Part shown: piece by piece, positions 33,084 to 44,151 of the stretch
Position numbering within the stretch: the first letter of the stretch is position 1
Layout of the letters: each line of letters starts with the position of its first letter
NCBI GenBank assembly: GCA_947396885.1
Contig: OX377204.1
Coordinates: 87,802,728-87,866,727, forward strand
Reading direction: 5' to 3'
DNA: 64,000 nt
From: Heligmosomoides polygyrus polygyrus
Lineage: Eukaryota; Nematoda; Chromadorea; Rhabditida; Heligmosomidae
Notes under the pieces: generated by a model
What the model was told of the DNA's origin: nothing
Database searches by the model: none
What the model saw: the letters and a program-made list of their open reading frames with translations, nothing else
Position numbers and translations under genes: made by a program

Positions 33084-33657
33084 CTGACTGACTACGTGAC
33101 TCGGGCAAGGCTTCGTGACTGACTATCGCTCAGTCCATCCTTGTTCGTTTTCGTAACGCGCAGATGACGAGGGCGGAGGAATGTTTGCCTTCTTCACGAT
33201 GATGCTCGCCCCCCACGTTGCAATGTCCTGTCGCCAGAACGCTGAAAGATCCGAAAGGTCAAAATAGTAGTGCGTCTAATACTGCCTCTAGCAAACCTGA
33301 TGTTATGCTAACAGTGGCTACGCATGGCAGCTGTTCGCCTTACCCGATTTTCCAAAATGTCTTTCCTCACTCACTACGCTTTTGTGCAAAAAAAGGTGAA
33401 AATCAGTAAGAATGCTTGCTCGATGGGCACAAAGAGATTACACCATATTTTTTGGGCCCAATCGCGTTGTTTAAAGGCAAAATCCACATTCCGGAAAAAC
33501 GGTGATTCTAGCGTCAAAAAGCTAGCGGTTTCCGTCCATCTGCCAAAGATCGCACCTACAAAAGACTAGCTGTGGAATTCCTACAATTTTGGATTTTTGG
33601 TTTTTGTTTATTTACCATCTTAGAGATAACGACTTGCTCTACATAGCGTAGGAAAAT
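33084..33657. other. No feature recognised
   Basis: Overlapping plus-strand frames at 33218-33569 with no domain or splice context. Confidence 0.3.
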
Positions 33658-33789
33658 TATTGTCCAATGTATTCATCATTTTCATTAGCGTCTGTCCCGC
33701 TTGGTTGCGGGGTCCGCTCTTCTGGTGTGGTGACGCCAGTTCTCCCGATCAAATGTTTGTTCAGGGTGCACACGAGCTACCTTTAATAT

Positions 33790-33905
33790 GTATAAAATTA
33801 ACAAGTTTAAATCAGGTTCGTTTCGCCACTAATCCACATACGAACCTTTTGATGTAGCATCTCCCCGGTGGCTCATCAGTGGGACGGGGAGATGCTTCAT
33901 ATAAA
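33790..33905 (-). repeat. Dispersed module, 3' end of the nested retroelement
   Basis: The minus strand carries GATGAGCCACCGGGGAGATGC and, further on, GTGGCGAAACGAACCT. The same two blocks in the same order and spacing occur at 52440-52520 on the plus strand. The module may be the 3' UTR of the RT-bearing element at 34431-35299. Confidence 0.5.
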
Positions 33906-34430
33906 AAGAATAAATAAAATAAAGTGTAAATTAACAAAAAGAAAACAAAAAGGAGCTAACTCACGTACTCGTCCTATACAAACTGAAGGTACCTGAAACT
34001 GTAAAAATTGGTAATGAATCTGAATAACTAACACCATTACTTAGCAGAAGAACGGAGTGACCTAGAGAATAACAAGAAATAACATAGAAATGTGAAAAAC
34101 AAAAGAAACGGAGGAAGCCTAACGAGATAGGAAAAAGACGGCAAGAAGTGGAAAAGAATTGGAAAAAGGGTTGAAGGGGTGTTTAGGATATTATGCGCGA
34201 AATCCTAAGAAATGGGCAACAACGAAGGTGTGAGGTTTGATACTCAGCGAGAAGTCGCAAGGCAGTGGAAATAGAGCGCGGTTTTTGCTAAAGATAAAGA
34301 GTGGGATCCGCTACCTCCACTGCAATAATAGTAAGCGACCAACTAAAGTACTTGGTGTATTATATAAATACATTATATATACATAATTATACAATTAAGA
34401 TCGCCTGGAAAGAATAAGAAGTACTATTAG

Positions 34431-35299
34431 TTATGGGCCGCCACAAATAGGCCCGACAAAATTTTTTATATCTTTATGTTTGTCTGACATGTCATACTTA
34501 TAGAGTATATGTTTGTTGTTATATAAACATTTAAGTATACTTGAAATGGCAAAATCTTTGCTATAACCATTGAGAGCGAAAATGTTTTGCATTTCTTTTA
34601 CTTTATCACTAAAGTTTATCAAATTTGAACATGCGTTGGCTATTAATAAAGTCTCAGTGTAAATAGTGTTTCCTTTAACTCTGAGGGATATTTCCGAATT
34701 TATATGTGAGTATCTGTTGACTCTAAAACCAAAAGAGTCTGTTTTGTTGTAGAGGTTTGTTTCTATTTTGTGTCCTATTACTTTGAGGGTAACATCAAGA
34801 TAGTTACATTCGTATTCATTAATATGGGTCTTTTTTAGTAGCAGCATATTTTTATAAATTAATGTAAGGACATAATTTACATAGTCCTCATTAAAGTTGT
34901 GTATTATAAGAAGATCATCCATATATCTAAAAGGTATAAATAATTGGCTACCATAGTTTCTAGTGTTTTCGAGTATTCAAACTCGAACATAGACATAGTT
35001 AGATCTGCCAAAAGCGGGCTAAAATTGCCTCCTTGTGGAACTCCTAGGTTTTGTTTGTATATTGTTCCTGCAAACACACAACAACTATTTCTTAGTAAAT
35101 AATCAGTTAAATATAAGAGATCGGTAGTATCGTAACATCTGTAATTATCTATGGAAGAATGGGTATAAAAAACTTTAAAACCATTACATGCAACCAATTT
35201 TTTACCTGCGTTTTTAAAACATAAAGTCATGAGATCTTTCATTTTGGATATAATGACGTTATGTGGTATGTTAATTCCAAGTGCAACGTATCTAGCCAA
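34431..35299 (-). pseudogene. Reverse transcriptase with YMDD, Penelope-like or related, frameshifted
   Basis: First part (35299-34904): GINIPHNVI, then NLGVPQGGNFSPLLADLTMS (motif 4) and MFEFEYSKTLE. Second part (34922-34431): the frame change near 34940 restores IPFRYMDDLLII (catalytic YMDD), then YLDVTLKVIGHKIETNLYN and a helical C-terminal region. The motif after the catalytic pair (LDV, then LYNKTD) resembles Penelope-type RTs more than LINE or LTR RTs. I do not see an endonuclease in this copy, and the 5' end is missing. No relation to the GIY-YIG piece at 31.5 kb is proven. Confidence 0.7.
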
Positions 35300-35724
35300 C
35301 GTTGCTTCGGGCGTCTATTGTCCAATGTATTCCTTGTAACAAATGAGGAATAAGATTCCGTAAGAGGCGCTCCGATGCGGGTTGCAGAGCTACCCATATG
35401 ATCTAAAGGCTCATATCACGCCAGAAGTGGCCCGTTATGAATAATACGACTCCATCATAATCTAAACACTATGGAAAAATAGCGTTTGAAATTGTGCTAA
35501 ATGTGGCGCATGTCTAGCATTTTTATACAACTAACACCATGGGACATTGCAATGAGACGTATACCAGTGGATGCGGCTTCGAACGCTGATTCCAAATATG
35601 TGTTCCGTTTCTGCTGCGCGCATCTGTGCACGGAGTTGTGAAGCATTTTCACCGCAGGCTCCTTTGCCCTCGAGAGCGGGGCAATCACAAGAAAGCGGGC
35701 TCAGGTAGGGTTGAAGCTGCGCCT

Positions 35725-35812
35725 GCCGAGCAGTGGTTGCGCAGGGGTAGAGGAGCGCCGTGATGAGACGGGATGGTTTATATTTCGACTCCCCTGTGAT
35801 TGAGTATTTTTG
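35725..35812 (+). repeat. tRNA-like block, left arm
   Basis: GGTTGCGCAGGGGTAGAGG (A-box-like) and ATATTTCGACTCCCC (B-box-like). The same block is inverted at 36585-36655, where it reads GGTTCGACTCCCC and keeps a better B box. Probably tRNA-derived. Confidence 0.5.
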
Positions 35813-36084
35813 CACTTCCTAAAAAGGATCTGGCACGATGAACTAGAGCTCTCTATGCCAAATGGCGACGTTTGAGCGAAACCGATTACCATGATTCCAC
35901 CACCCATACCTACAAGTGGGTGATCGGTGCCTGAAATAACTCCCTTGGGCGATTTTTTTTGACACACGGGGTCGGTAAGGACAATACCGACTTATCTTCC
36001 AAGCTATGTTCTCATCAGCTGTTGTATTGGCGTGCCTTTTGGAGGAGTTCGGCCTTCCGACAGTTCACGCTTTCCAACAAGGTA

Positions 36085-36260
36085 AGAGAAGAAGATGGCC
36101 AGCAGTTTCGCATCCATCCAGCGAGATGTGCAGTGCGGGTGCGTCGAGGTAGAGGATGAAGAAGGTGAGTCAGAAAAGGAGGATCGTACATGGCCAGTGG
36201 ATGAAGATGATGAGGAGGACATTAGTCAGCAGCGTGGATCTTCTCGCTTCTACTTATAAT
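36085..36260 (+). CDS. Acidic ORF fragment in foldback core
   Basis: The plus strand encodes MASSFASIQRDVQCGC, then a strongly acidic run (VEVEDEEGESEKED, VDEDDEEDISQ). It occupies the same place as the acidic ORF in the other foldback (26736-27038), so both may descend from one transposase N-terminus. No catalytic motif is seen. Confidence 0.3.
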
Positions 36261-37023
36261 ATTTCTAAAATTGTTTCTCTACTGACATAGTATTGCACTG
36301 CTCTTACAGCGGCTGCATTTATGTGTTTTTTATCCGCTGCAGTCACTGCCAACAGCTGTTACCTTTGGAGCATTTCGTAGTGTTATTTCACAGCTGCTAG
36401 CGGAACGCATTGTTGGTCTTCTCGCCATGTTTTTAGCAGCTATTCATGATAAACTGTATCTTCATGCCAGTATGAAGTTATCAGTACGAAGACGAGTTCT
36501 TTCTGACGATCTTTTCTGTTGAGGTTGGATATAGAGAGCTTTGGTTGATCGTGGCAGATATTTTTAGGAAGTGCAGAAATCGTACTCCACAGGGGAGTCG
36601 AACCATAAACCACCCTGTCTCACCACGGTGCTCCTCTACCCCTGCGCCACAACTTCTCGGCCAGCAGCGCAGCTTCAACCCTACTTGAGCTCGCTCTCTT
36701 GTGATTGGCCCGGTTTGCGTAGACCTAGAGGGCAAAGGAGTCTGCGGTGAAAATGGTCCATAACTCCGTTCAGAGATGGCACAGCAGAAACGGAGCACAC
36801 ATTTGGAATCAGCATTCGAAGCCGCATCCAGCGATATACGTCTCATCTCCAACTCCCAGGTTACCTAGTATCCTTACCTTGCTAGTTGTATGAAAATGCT
36901 AGAAATGCACCACATTTGGTACAATTTCAAACACTATTTTTCCATACTGTTGCAGGACTTATGGTCCACCCTGTAGAGTCCTCATAGTAGATTTCTCAAG
37001 GCAACAAATTTCCTAAACGTCTG

Positions 37024-37279
37024 CAGGAGCATCCAGCTACTGGAAGCCAGCTGCTGAAGAGCAAGCGGGTTGGAGTGCACCGTTCGTGGTGTCGATTCCG
37101 ATGTGGAGCGCCTTGTTAGGAGCGGAGACGACATTGCCTAGCAACGCCGCCAGGTCGCGCCACAGCTGCCAGCTGCGCACAATGGCGGGACCGCACCGCC
37201 GCTCCTGCGGTGTTCCTTCTTTACTTGAATCAGCTATCATTTGACGTCTTCTCGAAAGAATTCCATGATTCCTAGACAA
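37024..37279. other. GC-rich block open on both strands
   Basis: A CTGCAG acceptor-like site precedes a plus-strand frame starting ASSYWKPAAEEQAGW and ending in TGA near 37240. The minus strand is open for 80 codons ending SSAAGFQ. The composition differs from its AT-rich neighbours. It may be an exon of an unknown host gene on either strand; I cannot decide. Confidence 0.25.
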
Positions 37280-38092
37280 TGGAATTTCTGCTGATTAAGT
37301 TCTTAAGAACTATTTAATATTACGTCAGGCCATAAGCTTTCGCCGTTTTTGACTTCTAATTTCCAATGATCATAACCTCGTTTATTATCAGCCATTTTCA
37401 TTACGCAAAACTACTACACTTCCAGTATCGCTGTCAATACAGCACAGCAGAGCACATAACAATCTTAAAATTATGAAAAATTGAATAGTTAGAGTTCATG
37501 AACTGTCGGGAAGCATTCTTGCGCTCCTCTGGTTCACGATGAGAATTCTCCTCTTAAAACACTCCAAGAAATACGAGAAAATATCACTGTGAAGCTGACA
37601 CATATAGAAATATCAAAAAATTGGAAATGGATTTCAACTTCAAATCCTGCAACTTTTGTAAGAAAGAATGCGACGATGAATTGAATTGAAGTTGGCGCTC
37701 GAATGGGTAGAGTTCTTTTTGTTCACCAGAGTAAGGCACATCATCAGCGGATTTTCATGTTTTGTTCTCAGGTTTATATTCCCGAGGTGTATTCTGATTA
37801 CAACCCTGCTCACTAAATCTCATTGTGAACTGTGACAACCTAAATCATCAAATATCAAATATGGTCTGAAGGTGACCTAGGAACTTCGCGATGGTTCCAG
37901 AAAACTGGTTCCTCCTCAAATGTGCCGAGAACGATTTTCGGCTATTGCTCATGAGCCGACCTTTATAAGGATAAAGTATGAAGGACAACGTTACTAAAAC
38001 CCTTTTGGGATGTGCCACGCATTCTACTTCTACGGCATGCCGCGGAAGCGATTATAATGCGTATTTTCCCACATAATGAATTGCGGTGGGCG
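37280..38092. other. No feature recognised
   Basis: AT-rich sequence without a repeat or ORF I can name. Ends where a SINE pair starts. Confidence 0.4.
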
Positions 38093-38372
38093 CGTGTAGC
38101 GCAGTCGAGGAGGCGTGACTATCGCGTGCACCCGATACCAGGTTACTGGTTCGGATTTCCCGCCCAGGCCAACCAAGCCTTCCATCCCTCCGGGGTCGGT
38201 GAATTGGTACCAGACGTGTCTGGGAAGAATAGAGCGCTGACTTGTTCGTCGGCTGGCCACCGCAAGTCATTGTATGGCCAAATACGCATTCATGTCGCCT
38301 CCACGACATCCCGTAGAAGTAGAATGCGCTGGCGCATCCCAGAAGGGATTGAGTAACGCCGTCCTTTATCCT
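38093..38372 (+). repeat. tRNA-derived SINE copy, nearly full length
   Basis: Head: GTGTAGCGCAGTCGAGGAGG (A box TAGCGCAGTCG), then GTTACTGGTTCGGATTTCCC (B box GGTTCGGATTTCC). Body: CCAAGCCTTCCATCCCTCCG, then GACTTGTTCGTCGGCTGGCC and GCCTCCACGACATCCCGTAG. Tail: a CCTTTATCCTTATCCTTA repeat. About 280 bp. Used here as the reference for the other copies. Transcription by RNA polymerase III from the internal boxes is inferred. Confidence 0.85.
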
Positions 38373-38375
38373 TAT

Positions 38376-38562
38376 CCTTAATGAATTGCGGTGGCCAGTC
38401 GATAAATACGTCAGCGCTTTACGCTTCCCAGACAAGTCTGGTACCAATTCACCGACCCCGGAGAGATGGAAGTTTTGGTGGGCCCGGGCGGAAAATCCGA
38501 ACCATGAACCTAGTAGCGGGTGCAGCGACAGCCAACACCTCCTCCGACTGCACTACACGCGG
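38376..38562 (-). repeat. SINE copy, head-and-body, inverted neighbour
   Basis: The reverse complement has the A box (GTAGTGCAGTCGG), a decayed B box and the body up to the GCTGGCC block. With the preceding copy it makes a tail-to-tail palindrome. Confidence 0.8.
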
Positions 38563-38804
38563 TCACGAGCTTTATAATATGTAAAAAATTTTCGTTTTCG
38601 CTACACTAAACAACGAAGCCAAAGCTGACGCCGGCATCCCTATTTGTCGAGGCGGCAGGTCATACAGCTCAGCTTAAGTGCATTTATTTCCATTTCTTGT
38701 GTAAGGAGTTGTCTCAGCAGGACACGTTTCGATATCTTAAACATTAGAATAACTGGTAGAAAAACCATTTATGTTATGCTTCCACCTATTCCTCTGTACG
38801 TCTA

Positions 38805-39705
38805 TTAGGGGGGTGGGGGGCAAAAGTAATGAGACACCCCATGCCGTGTCCATATATCTCATGGCTGGAGTCTGGTTTTGCTTCTCGTATTTGTATGTTT
38901 GTATGCTACTTACTGAAGCCCACCTAAGAAGTGATCGCTTCCGCCCTTTCCAGAAGCATGTCAAAACCCCAGTCTGTCTCATGCTGGAACCCCAGTCTGA
39001 CGAGTCGACCTGTGTCGAGCACATCTCGCCCAATTCCCAACTCCGAGCAACCTGGACTCAATATTCACACCAGATGAGAAGTACGTCTTCTACCATAACC
39101 CTGTCAAGCAGCGAGTCTGGGCCTGGTGACCTGTTACCGACCTTCGTTCGGCGAGATGTTCACGGCGAGAAGCACCTTTGGAGCTTTTGGGTCTGCGCCC
39201 GTGGACAGGTTTATCGGAAGCTGTTTTCCAAGAGCACTACGATTAACTCCAAGGCCATGGTGAACGAAATAGAAGAGATGGGCCGGCGACTCGCTCTTAT
39301 TCAATCGCAGCGTTTCTAGAAGGTTCTCCTCCTCGACAACGCCGCACCCCATCGGGAAAGAGTAACCACGGATAAGCTTGGCCAGCTGGGCTACGTTCAC
39401 ATGCTTCCCCACCGTACTCGCCGGACATCTCTCCATGCGACTACCACTACTTCTTGAGCCTACAGGACTTCCTGGTCGGAAGGGACACAAGAACCCAAGC
39501 AGTCCTTGACAACCATATCGAGCAGTTGATCAACACCAGGCCCAAGCAGTTCTGGAAGGATGGGATCAGGAAGTTGGCTGAGCGTTGGCAGCAAGGTCAT
39601 TGCCCTTAATGGCAAATACATTCCTCAGCATCGTTGAGTTCTAATTGAGTTATAAAGAGATAAAGCTTTTTTTTCAATTTGTCTCATCACTTTTGCCCCC
39701 CCTAA
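38805..39705 (+). mobile_element. mariner-type element with internal deletion, 901 bp
   Basis: TIRs: TTAGGGGGGTGGGGGGCAAA at the left and the complement of TTAGGGGGGGCAAAAGTGAT at the right, with TA at 38803-38804 and 39706-39707. At about 0.9 kb it is shorter than a full mariner (about 1.3 kb) and lacks the N-terminal half of the transposase. Confidence 0.9.
39050..39608 (+). pseudogene. mariner transposase C-terminal half, frameshifted
   Basis: Decayed remains of the first catalytic block (TPDEKYVFYHN) are followed by KVLLLDNAAPHRERV (second Asp) and, after a one-base frameshift near 39410, YSPDISPCDYHYFLSLQDF (third Asp, DD34D type) and a C-terminal FWKDGIRKLAERWQQ. A TAG interrupts before KVLLLDN. 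Not functional. Confidence 0.85.
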
Positions 39706-39707
39706 TA

Positions 39708-40509
39708 TTCTGTGCAAGACTCTTCATCGTTTTAAGGTTTCATCCCTGTGCTTCAGAGTGTCACGTGTCAGTGTTTCACTGCTCTTTTTTAGACAATATC
39801 TTCCTATTAGTGCCTAAATTTCGATTTAATTCAGAAGAGGCGATTTTTTTCCTCGTTTCCGAGATTTAAGTCATAAGGCTCCATATTGAGGAATTCAGGC
39901 CTTTTTGATGTATTTTCTGATGCCTCTTTTTTGGAGGTCATGTATGCATTAGATTGGTGCATAATTTTTGTCCAAATTCGGGTTTATTAAGAATCTCGTC
40001 TCGGAAATTTAAATTCAGTTGAAATTTTGCAAATGAAATTTGCAAGACTGTATACCTCGAAGTTAACTTGCGATTTTCTAGGGAAGAACGGCTGACGACA
40101 GTGCCTCACCCACCGTACATTTCTGTCATGACAACGTCAGGCTACTACCTCTTTAGAGCCCACAAACAGCATCTACGCTAGAAAAAGTTCGACACCTAAA
40201 AAATGGGCTTCTTCTTTTTGACACATACCCTAGTTTTTCCTTGAGCTTTAGATTTCTTGAGCAAAGACATTGAAACCTTGCCCAAGAAATCGCTTACTGT
40301 TGCCGACGCCAACGGCGATTATATTGTTGATAGATGATTTGTTTCGTCAAAGAAAAATAATGCTTTAAAATCATGCTCTATTATATACAAAAATCATGCA
40401 CCAGTCTGATATGTCATGCATATCCAAAACTGCATGTTCTTCTCTATATAAAGATATCAAATCATTCTATGAAGTCATAGAGTACAAAGCTCAAGCAATA
40501 GTGGAATTA
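39708..40509. other. No feature recognised
   Basis: AT-rich; no ORF with a domain. Only the short frame at 39645-39869 overlapping the mariner end. Confidence 0.4.
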
Positions 40510-40511
40510 TA

Positions 40512-41647
40512 TTAGGTTGTTGCTGACGTTCTCGCCATTTTCAAGACACCACATTTTTTAGCTTCATAAAAAAAGCCGAAAACTCCTCCAGCCATCGTTC
40601 CATGTCGTCCTCGTCATTGAACGTTTTTCTTTGCATGGCATTGGAGTGAGACAGGAAAAGGTGGTGGTCTGTGGGTGCAGTATCTGGGCTGTACGGTGGG
40701 TGAGGCAGCACTTCCCATCCGAGGTCGAGAAGCTTTTGGCGAGTCATTTTTGCTGGTGTGGTCGAGCATTGTCGTGCAAGAATCGGAATGTGCCATGATT
40801 CGGCTTTTCTGCGATCTTAGCGGCCAGTCCATCTAGCTGCTGACAGTACAAGTCCGCTGTTAGAGTTTCGTTACGGGACAGCAGCTCGTAGTAGATGACA
40901 CTTTCGTAATCCCACCAAACAGAAATCGTGATCTTCGACGGGTGGAGGTCCTCCTTTGGCTGTGGCTCACGCTGCTCATCCTTCTCAACATAGTGTCTAC
41001 TCCTCTTAATGTTGACGTACAGGCACCACTTCTCATCTCCTGTGATGACGTACTTCATCCAACTACCTGGGCACTTGTACGAGAGCAATTGAGTGGCCGC
41101 CTCAGCACGTCGCCGGCGCTCGCGTTCGGTAAGGTCATGGGGAACCCACTGCACCAACTTGTGCACCTTATCCAGTTGATGTAGATGCCTGGCGAAAGTG
41201 GCGCAGTGCACACCCAAGTCCAGCGCAAGTTTACGAGTGGTCCGCCATGGGTCCGATTCCACCAGCTGTCGCAATCAGTCGTCATCGACATCGGATTCAC
41301 GCCCTGACCTAAGCGAACCTTGAAGGTTAAGCTCACCTTTGCGAAAGCATGCGAACCATTCTCTTGCAGTGCGATCGGACACTTTGCCCTCCTCAAATGC
41401 CCCATTGATGCGACGACAGGAAGCAGCTGCTGACTCACCAAATTTGAAGTCATACAATAAGAGAACTCGGATGTACTCCTTTGACACCTCCATTTTTTCT
41501 AGAAGGAGTTAGGGTAAGTAGCTAGCAATATTAGTAAACCTAAACATACCTGATCTCTTTATGTGAACAAGGGTAGGTTGCTATAAGGTAGCGTTAGTGG
41601 GAAAAAAGCACATTCAAAAAAGGGCGGGAACTTTCGCAACAACTAAA
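40512..41647 (-). mobile_element. mariner element, 1136 bp, near-complete
   Basis: TIRs: TTAGGTTGTTGCTGACGTT at the left and TTTAGTTGTTGCGAAAGTT (complement) at the right, with TA at 40510-40511 and 41648-41649. It encodes one nearly full transposase. A different lineage from the copy at 38.8 kb. Confidence 0.92.
40541..41493 (-). pseudogene. mariner transposase, one stop and one frameshift
   Basis: Starts MEVSKEYIRVLLLYDFKFGE (41493), with the N-terminal helix-turn-helix pair (SDRTAREWFACFRKGE; GVHCATFARHLHQL), the linker WVPHDL, ITGDEKWCLYVN (first Asp), KITISVWWDYESVIYYELL, FRFLHDNARPH (second Asp) and PYSPDTAPTDHHLF (third Asp of DD34D). In-frame TGA after ESDVDDD (41277-41275) and a frameshift near 40745 inactivate it. 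Otherwise length and motif order equal a full mariner transposase of about 340 residues. Confidence 0.92.
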
Positions 41648-41649
41648 TA

Positions 41650-42774
41650 GGACACACTGGAATAGTGAAAACTTTCGGTCCCACCTAATGGAAAAGCCAT
41701 CATGCTGATCAATTGTTGTGTGAACAGAAATGGCCACGAAATGGCCACAAGCGACACGGATTTCTAGTGATCTCCCTTTCTCTCGCCTTGTATGTCAATA
41801 TTAGCTTTGAATAGGTACTTTCTAAACTACTTGGAACATTTTTCAAATAAAACTCGACAATTTTAAAACGTCTTACTACGGTTTTAAAATTAAGCTTCAA
41901 AATTTTCAAAAAAAAACTGGAGCACCTTTAGAATGTGCTATAGTATAGATTTAGCCTAAAAATCTTTAAAACTGCTCAATGAAGCAGGAACATTCGAAAA
42001 ATTCTGTAATGAGCGTGACAAAGACCCTCCGGATCATTTGATTGTGAGAGCTGAAGCTGCACGCATTCAGAATTTATGTTTTAGCAAGAGTCGAATCCAT
42101 TTTTTCATCCTGTCGTCTGCTTCCACAATTTGAACCCCTACACCTCGAGCGCGCAGCGAAACATGAATATGGTAAAAGACCTATACAGATGCAATCTTTC
42201 TGTTCACATCTCACTTTCTTCTTACTACAAGCTACAACATGTTACCACATTTGTCACCTTTATCACCTGTCCTCTCGTTGATCATCGTGTAATGGATCCC
42301 CTTGCTGATCCTCCTTACTCCCCCCCCCCCCTATTGGTAACTCCCTACTGGTCCCTCCTTATTGCCTAAACCCTTCTTGGTGCCACCTCCTGGAGTGTTT
42401 CACTGTGTCGCCTATCGACCCCCATCCCGATGCCTCCTCCAGGTCGCTCCCTCCTGATCGCTGTCGGTTCTCCACCTTCAAAGTCCCCTTCTACCTTTAC
42501 CCCTTTAGTAGTCTTCTTATGCTAATGGCACGAAGTCAGCTTCTGAATGTGGTCGCTCAGAAACGCGCGTAGGTGCAGTTGTGTCAAGCAGTAAGGTGCT
42601 GCGTTTCCCTGCTGCAGCAACATCCCACGTTCAATAGCAAGTTTTGCCCGCGCTGTAGATGATGAGGCGTAGCTCATTCAGGTTAGATCATCGACCGCCC
42701 TCGCTGTGGATAATGCGGCGTATCTCACTTGGATTAGATCACTCCACGGACACACTCTTTTATATATATATGTG
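41650..42774. other. Unassigned, with TTTGAAATTAA modules and a C/T-rich block
   Basis: About 41800-41985 contains modules of the dispersed type (TCAAATAAAACTCGACAATTT). 42290-42490 is C/T-rich (CCTACTGGTCCCTCC and similar), resembling the minisatellite at 58.4-58.9 kb. No gene. Confidence 0.45.
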
Positions 42775-43125
42775 GTGAGTGGTGATGGTGATGGTGATCA
42801 CCCGTATCACCTGTGTCACCTATCGTCCCGTTGATCATCGACTTGCTCGAGCGGGCGCCAGCAGCTTCTCCATTCGTCCCTTTCGCGTGCCAGAGTGCTC
42901 CAATAGATCCACCTCGCTCGAGGGACATGAAGAACGTCAATCGTGCGTTCAGGGCTTTCACGAAGAAGTCCGACAAACGCGTTGGAGGCATTCTGGTGTT
43001 CTCTTGACACTCTGCGGAATCCAGTCGGTAACGGCTCTCGTACAGTGTGCACCAGCGAACCAGCGAAACGCATTACGCGCACGACCCACCTAATTTTCGA
43101 CGACTTGGCCAAGACGTCAATGTCT
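42775..43125 (-). mobile_element. Second RTE-type LINE family, 3' end fragment
   Basis: The minus strand encodes SSKIRWVVRVMRFAGS and RARWIYWSTLARERDEWRS, then WRPLEQVDDQRDDR, and ends in a GGTGA-type tail (GTGATACGGGTGATCACC). The same terminus is at 56.7-56.9 kb. Frames are shifted; 5'-truncated. Confidence 0.8.
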
Positions 43126-44151
43126 AATCATCGAGGTTCATCAAAGCTCGGTATCTCAGTTTTGTTTTTATATGATCTGTAAACATCTCACGTTAGGATA
43201 TCTGCGACTTACCGTGCCCATACTGTGTTTCCTTTGTGCGCACCACATTGTGCAAATAAACAAACATCCTACTGGACAACGCTAAACCAAAAAACCACAT
43301 CGACTACGAATTACAGTAGCCAATGTGTAATAAGGAAAACAGAAGGAATCGCGCCAGGATTTTTTTAAACATTATTGTCTAAGATCGCGGATCGATAATT
43401 GATGACCACCATCTTACTAGACATAAAATTTTCACTTTACATCAGGCGTGTTTAACGTTCAAATAGAGAACACCCATTTTGAAACGGACACTTCTCGTTT
43501 AAACAAGATACTTCTCAAGCTTAGGCAGACGAGACGCATTTGAGATCCGAATGGAAAAGGTTCAATGAAAAACAACTTCAATTGCATTGCAATTTATGTT
43601 AGAAACATCGCTTACTTGATTAGAAAAAAATTGCTGGGATGGCTCGGAGTTCTAAGCTTTGTCGACGTTCGATGATCAAATGCGCTATCGCATAGACTGA
43701 ACCATCGAAAATCAGATGAGTCGGTCACGGTAGTGTGTTTCGCCTAGTACCTGCTGGACAAGAGCCGTAATGAACTGTACACCACGGTGTGTAAAAATGA
43801 GGACCACCGCGCCCACCTCCTTGCTCACCAAACTTCCACCTGAACACTGATTGAATTACTCTCTTTGTGTCATTCAAGCAGATGGACTTGCTGAGTCACT
43901 CTGGCACGCAATTGGGATGTATAGAGGCGTTTCTAGCACTTGCACCAGAGAATTGACGCCAAATAAATCTCACCTTCTGTTGACACATTCATGATTTCAC
44001 AGCGCCCGCCCTAGACTTGAGCCATGCTTTTGAGCCCTATCACCACAGCGCTCCTATTCTCCTATGGCTCATTCTCGCCACACCAATTTAAGTCGCGTTT
44101 TAGTTCTACTCGACGTTCTCCTGAAGTGATTCCCTTTAGATCTCATGCCGA
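43126..44151. other. Upstream region of nphp-4, with an RTE scrap
   Basis: 43645-43745 (plus) is a scrap of the second RTE family (SSKLCRRSMIK, then KIR and VGHG with two stops). The rest has no ORF of note. I looked for an RFX X-box near the start codon and found no good match. A promoter is expected here but not visible. Confidence 0.4.

Larger units (their letters stand above)
33675..35315 (-). mobile_element. 5'-truncated RTE 3' end split by a second retroelement; 17-bp target duplication
   Basis: The perfect direct repeat TATTGTCCAATGTATTC lies at 33658-33674 and 35316-35332. Just inside the right copy, the minus strand reads CGCCCGAAGCAACG...GATACG, which is RTE sequence; just inside the left copy is the RTE 3' end (GCGGGACAGACGCTAATG). 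The outer insertion is therefore a short RTE 3' fragment. About 1.5 kb of unrelated retroelement (about 33790-35280) interrupts it, also on the minus strand. Confidence 0.75.
35462..36973. mobile_element. Foldback element with tRNA-like arms, 1.5 kb
   Basis: Left arm (about 35462-35830) is the inverted copy of the right arm (about 36570-36973): CTATGGAAAAATAG against CTATTTTTCCATAC, the GATGCGGCTTCGAACGCTGATTCC block against its complement near 36815, and the tRNA-like blocks. The right end reads GGTCCACCCTG followed by TA (36974-36975), as in Tc1-type MITEs. The left extreme is eroded. Confidence 0.75.

Noticed and set aside
35728..35812. Functional tRNA gene
   Set aside because: Repeated inverted in the same element, weak B box.
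43900..44151. RFX/DAF-19 X-box upstream of nphp-4
   Set aside because: The best candidate near CTATGG mismatches both half-sites.
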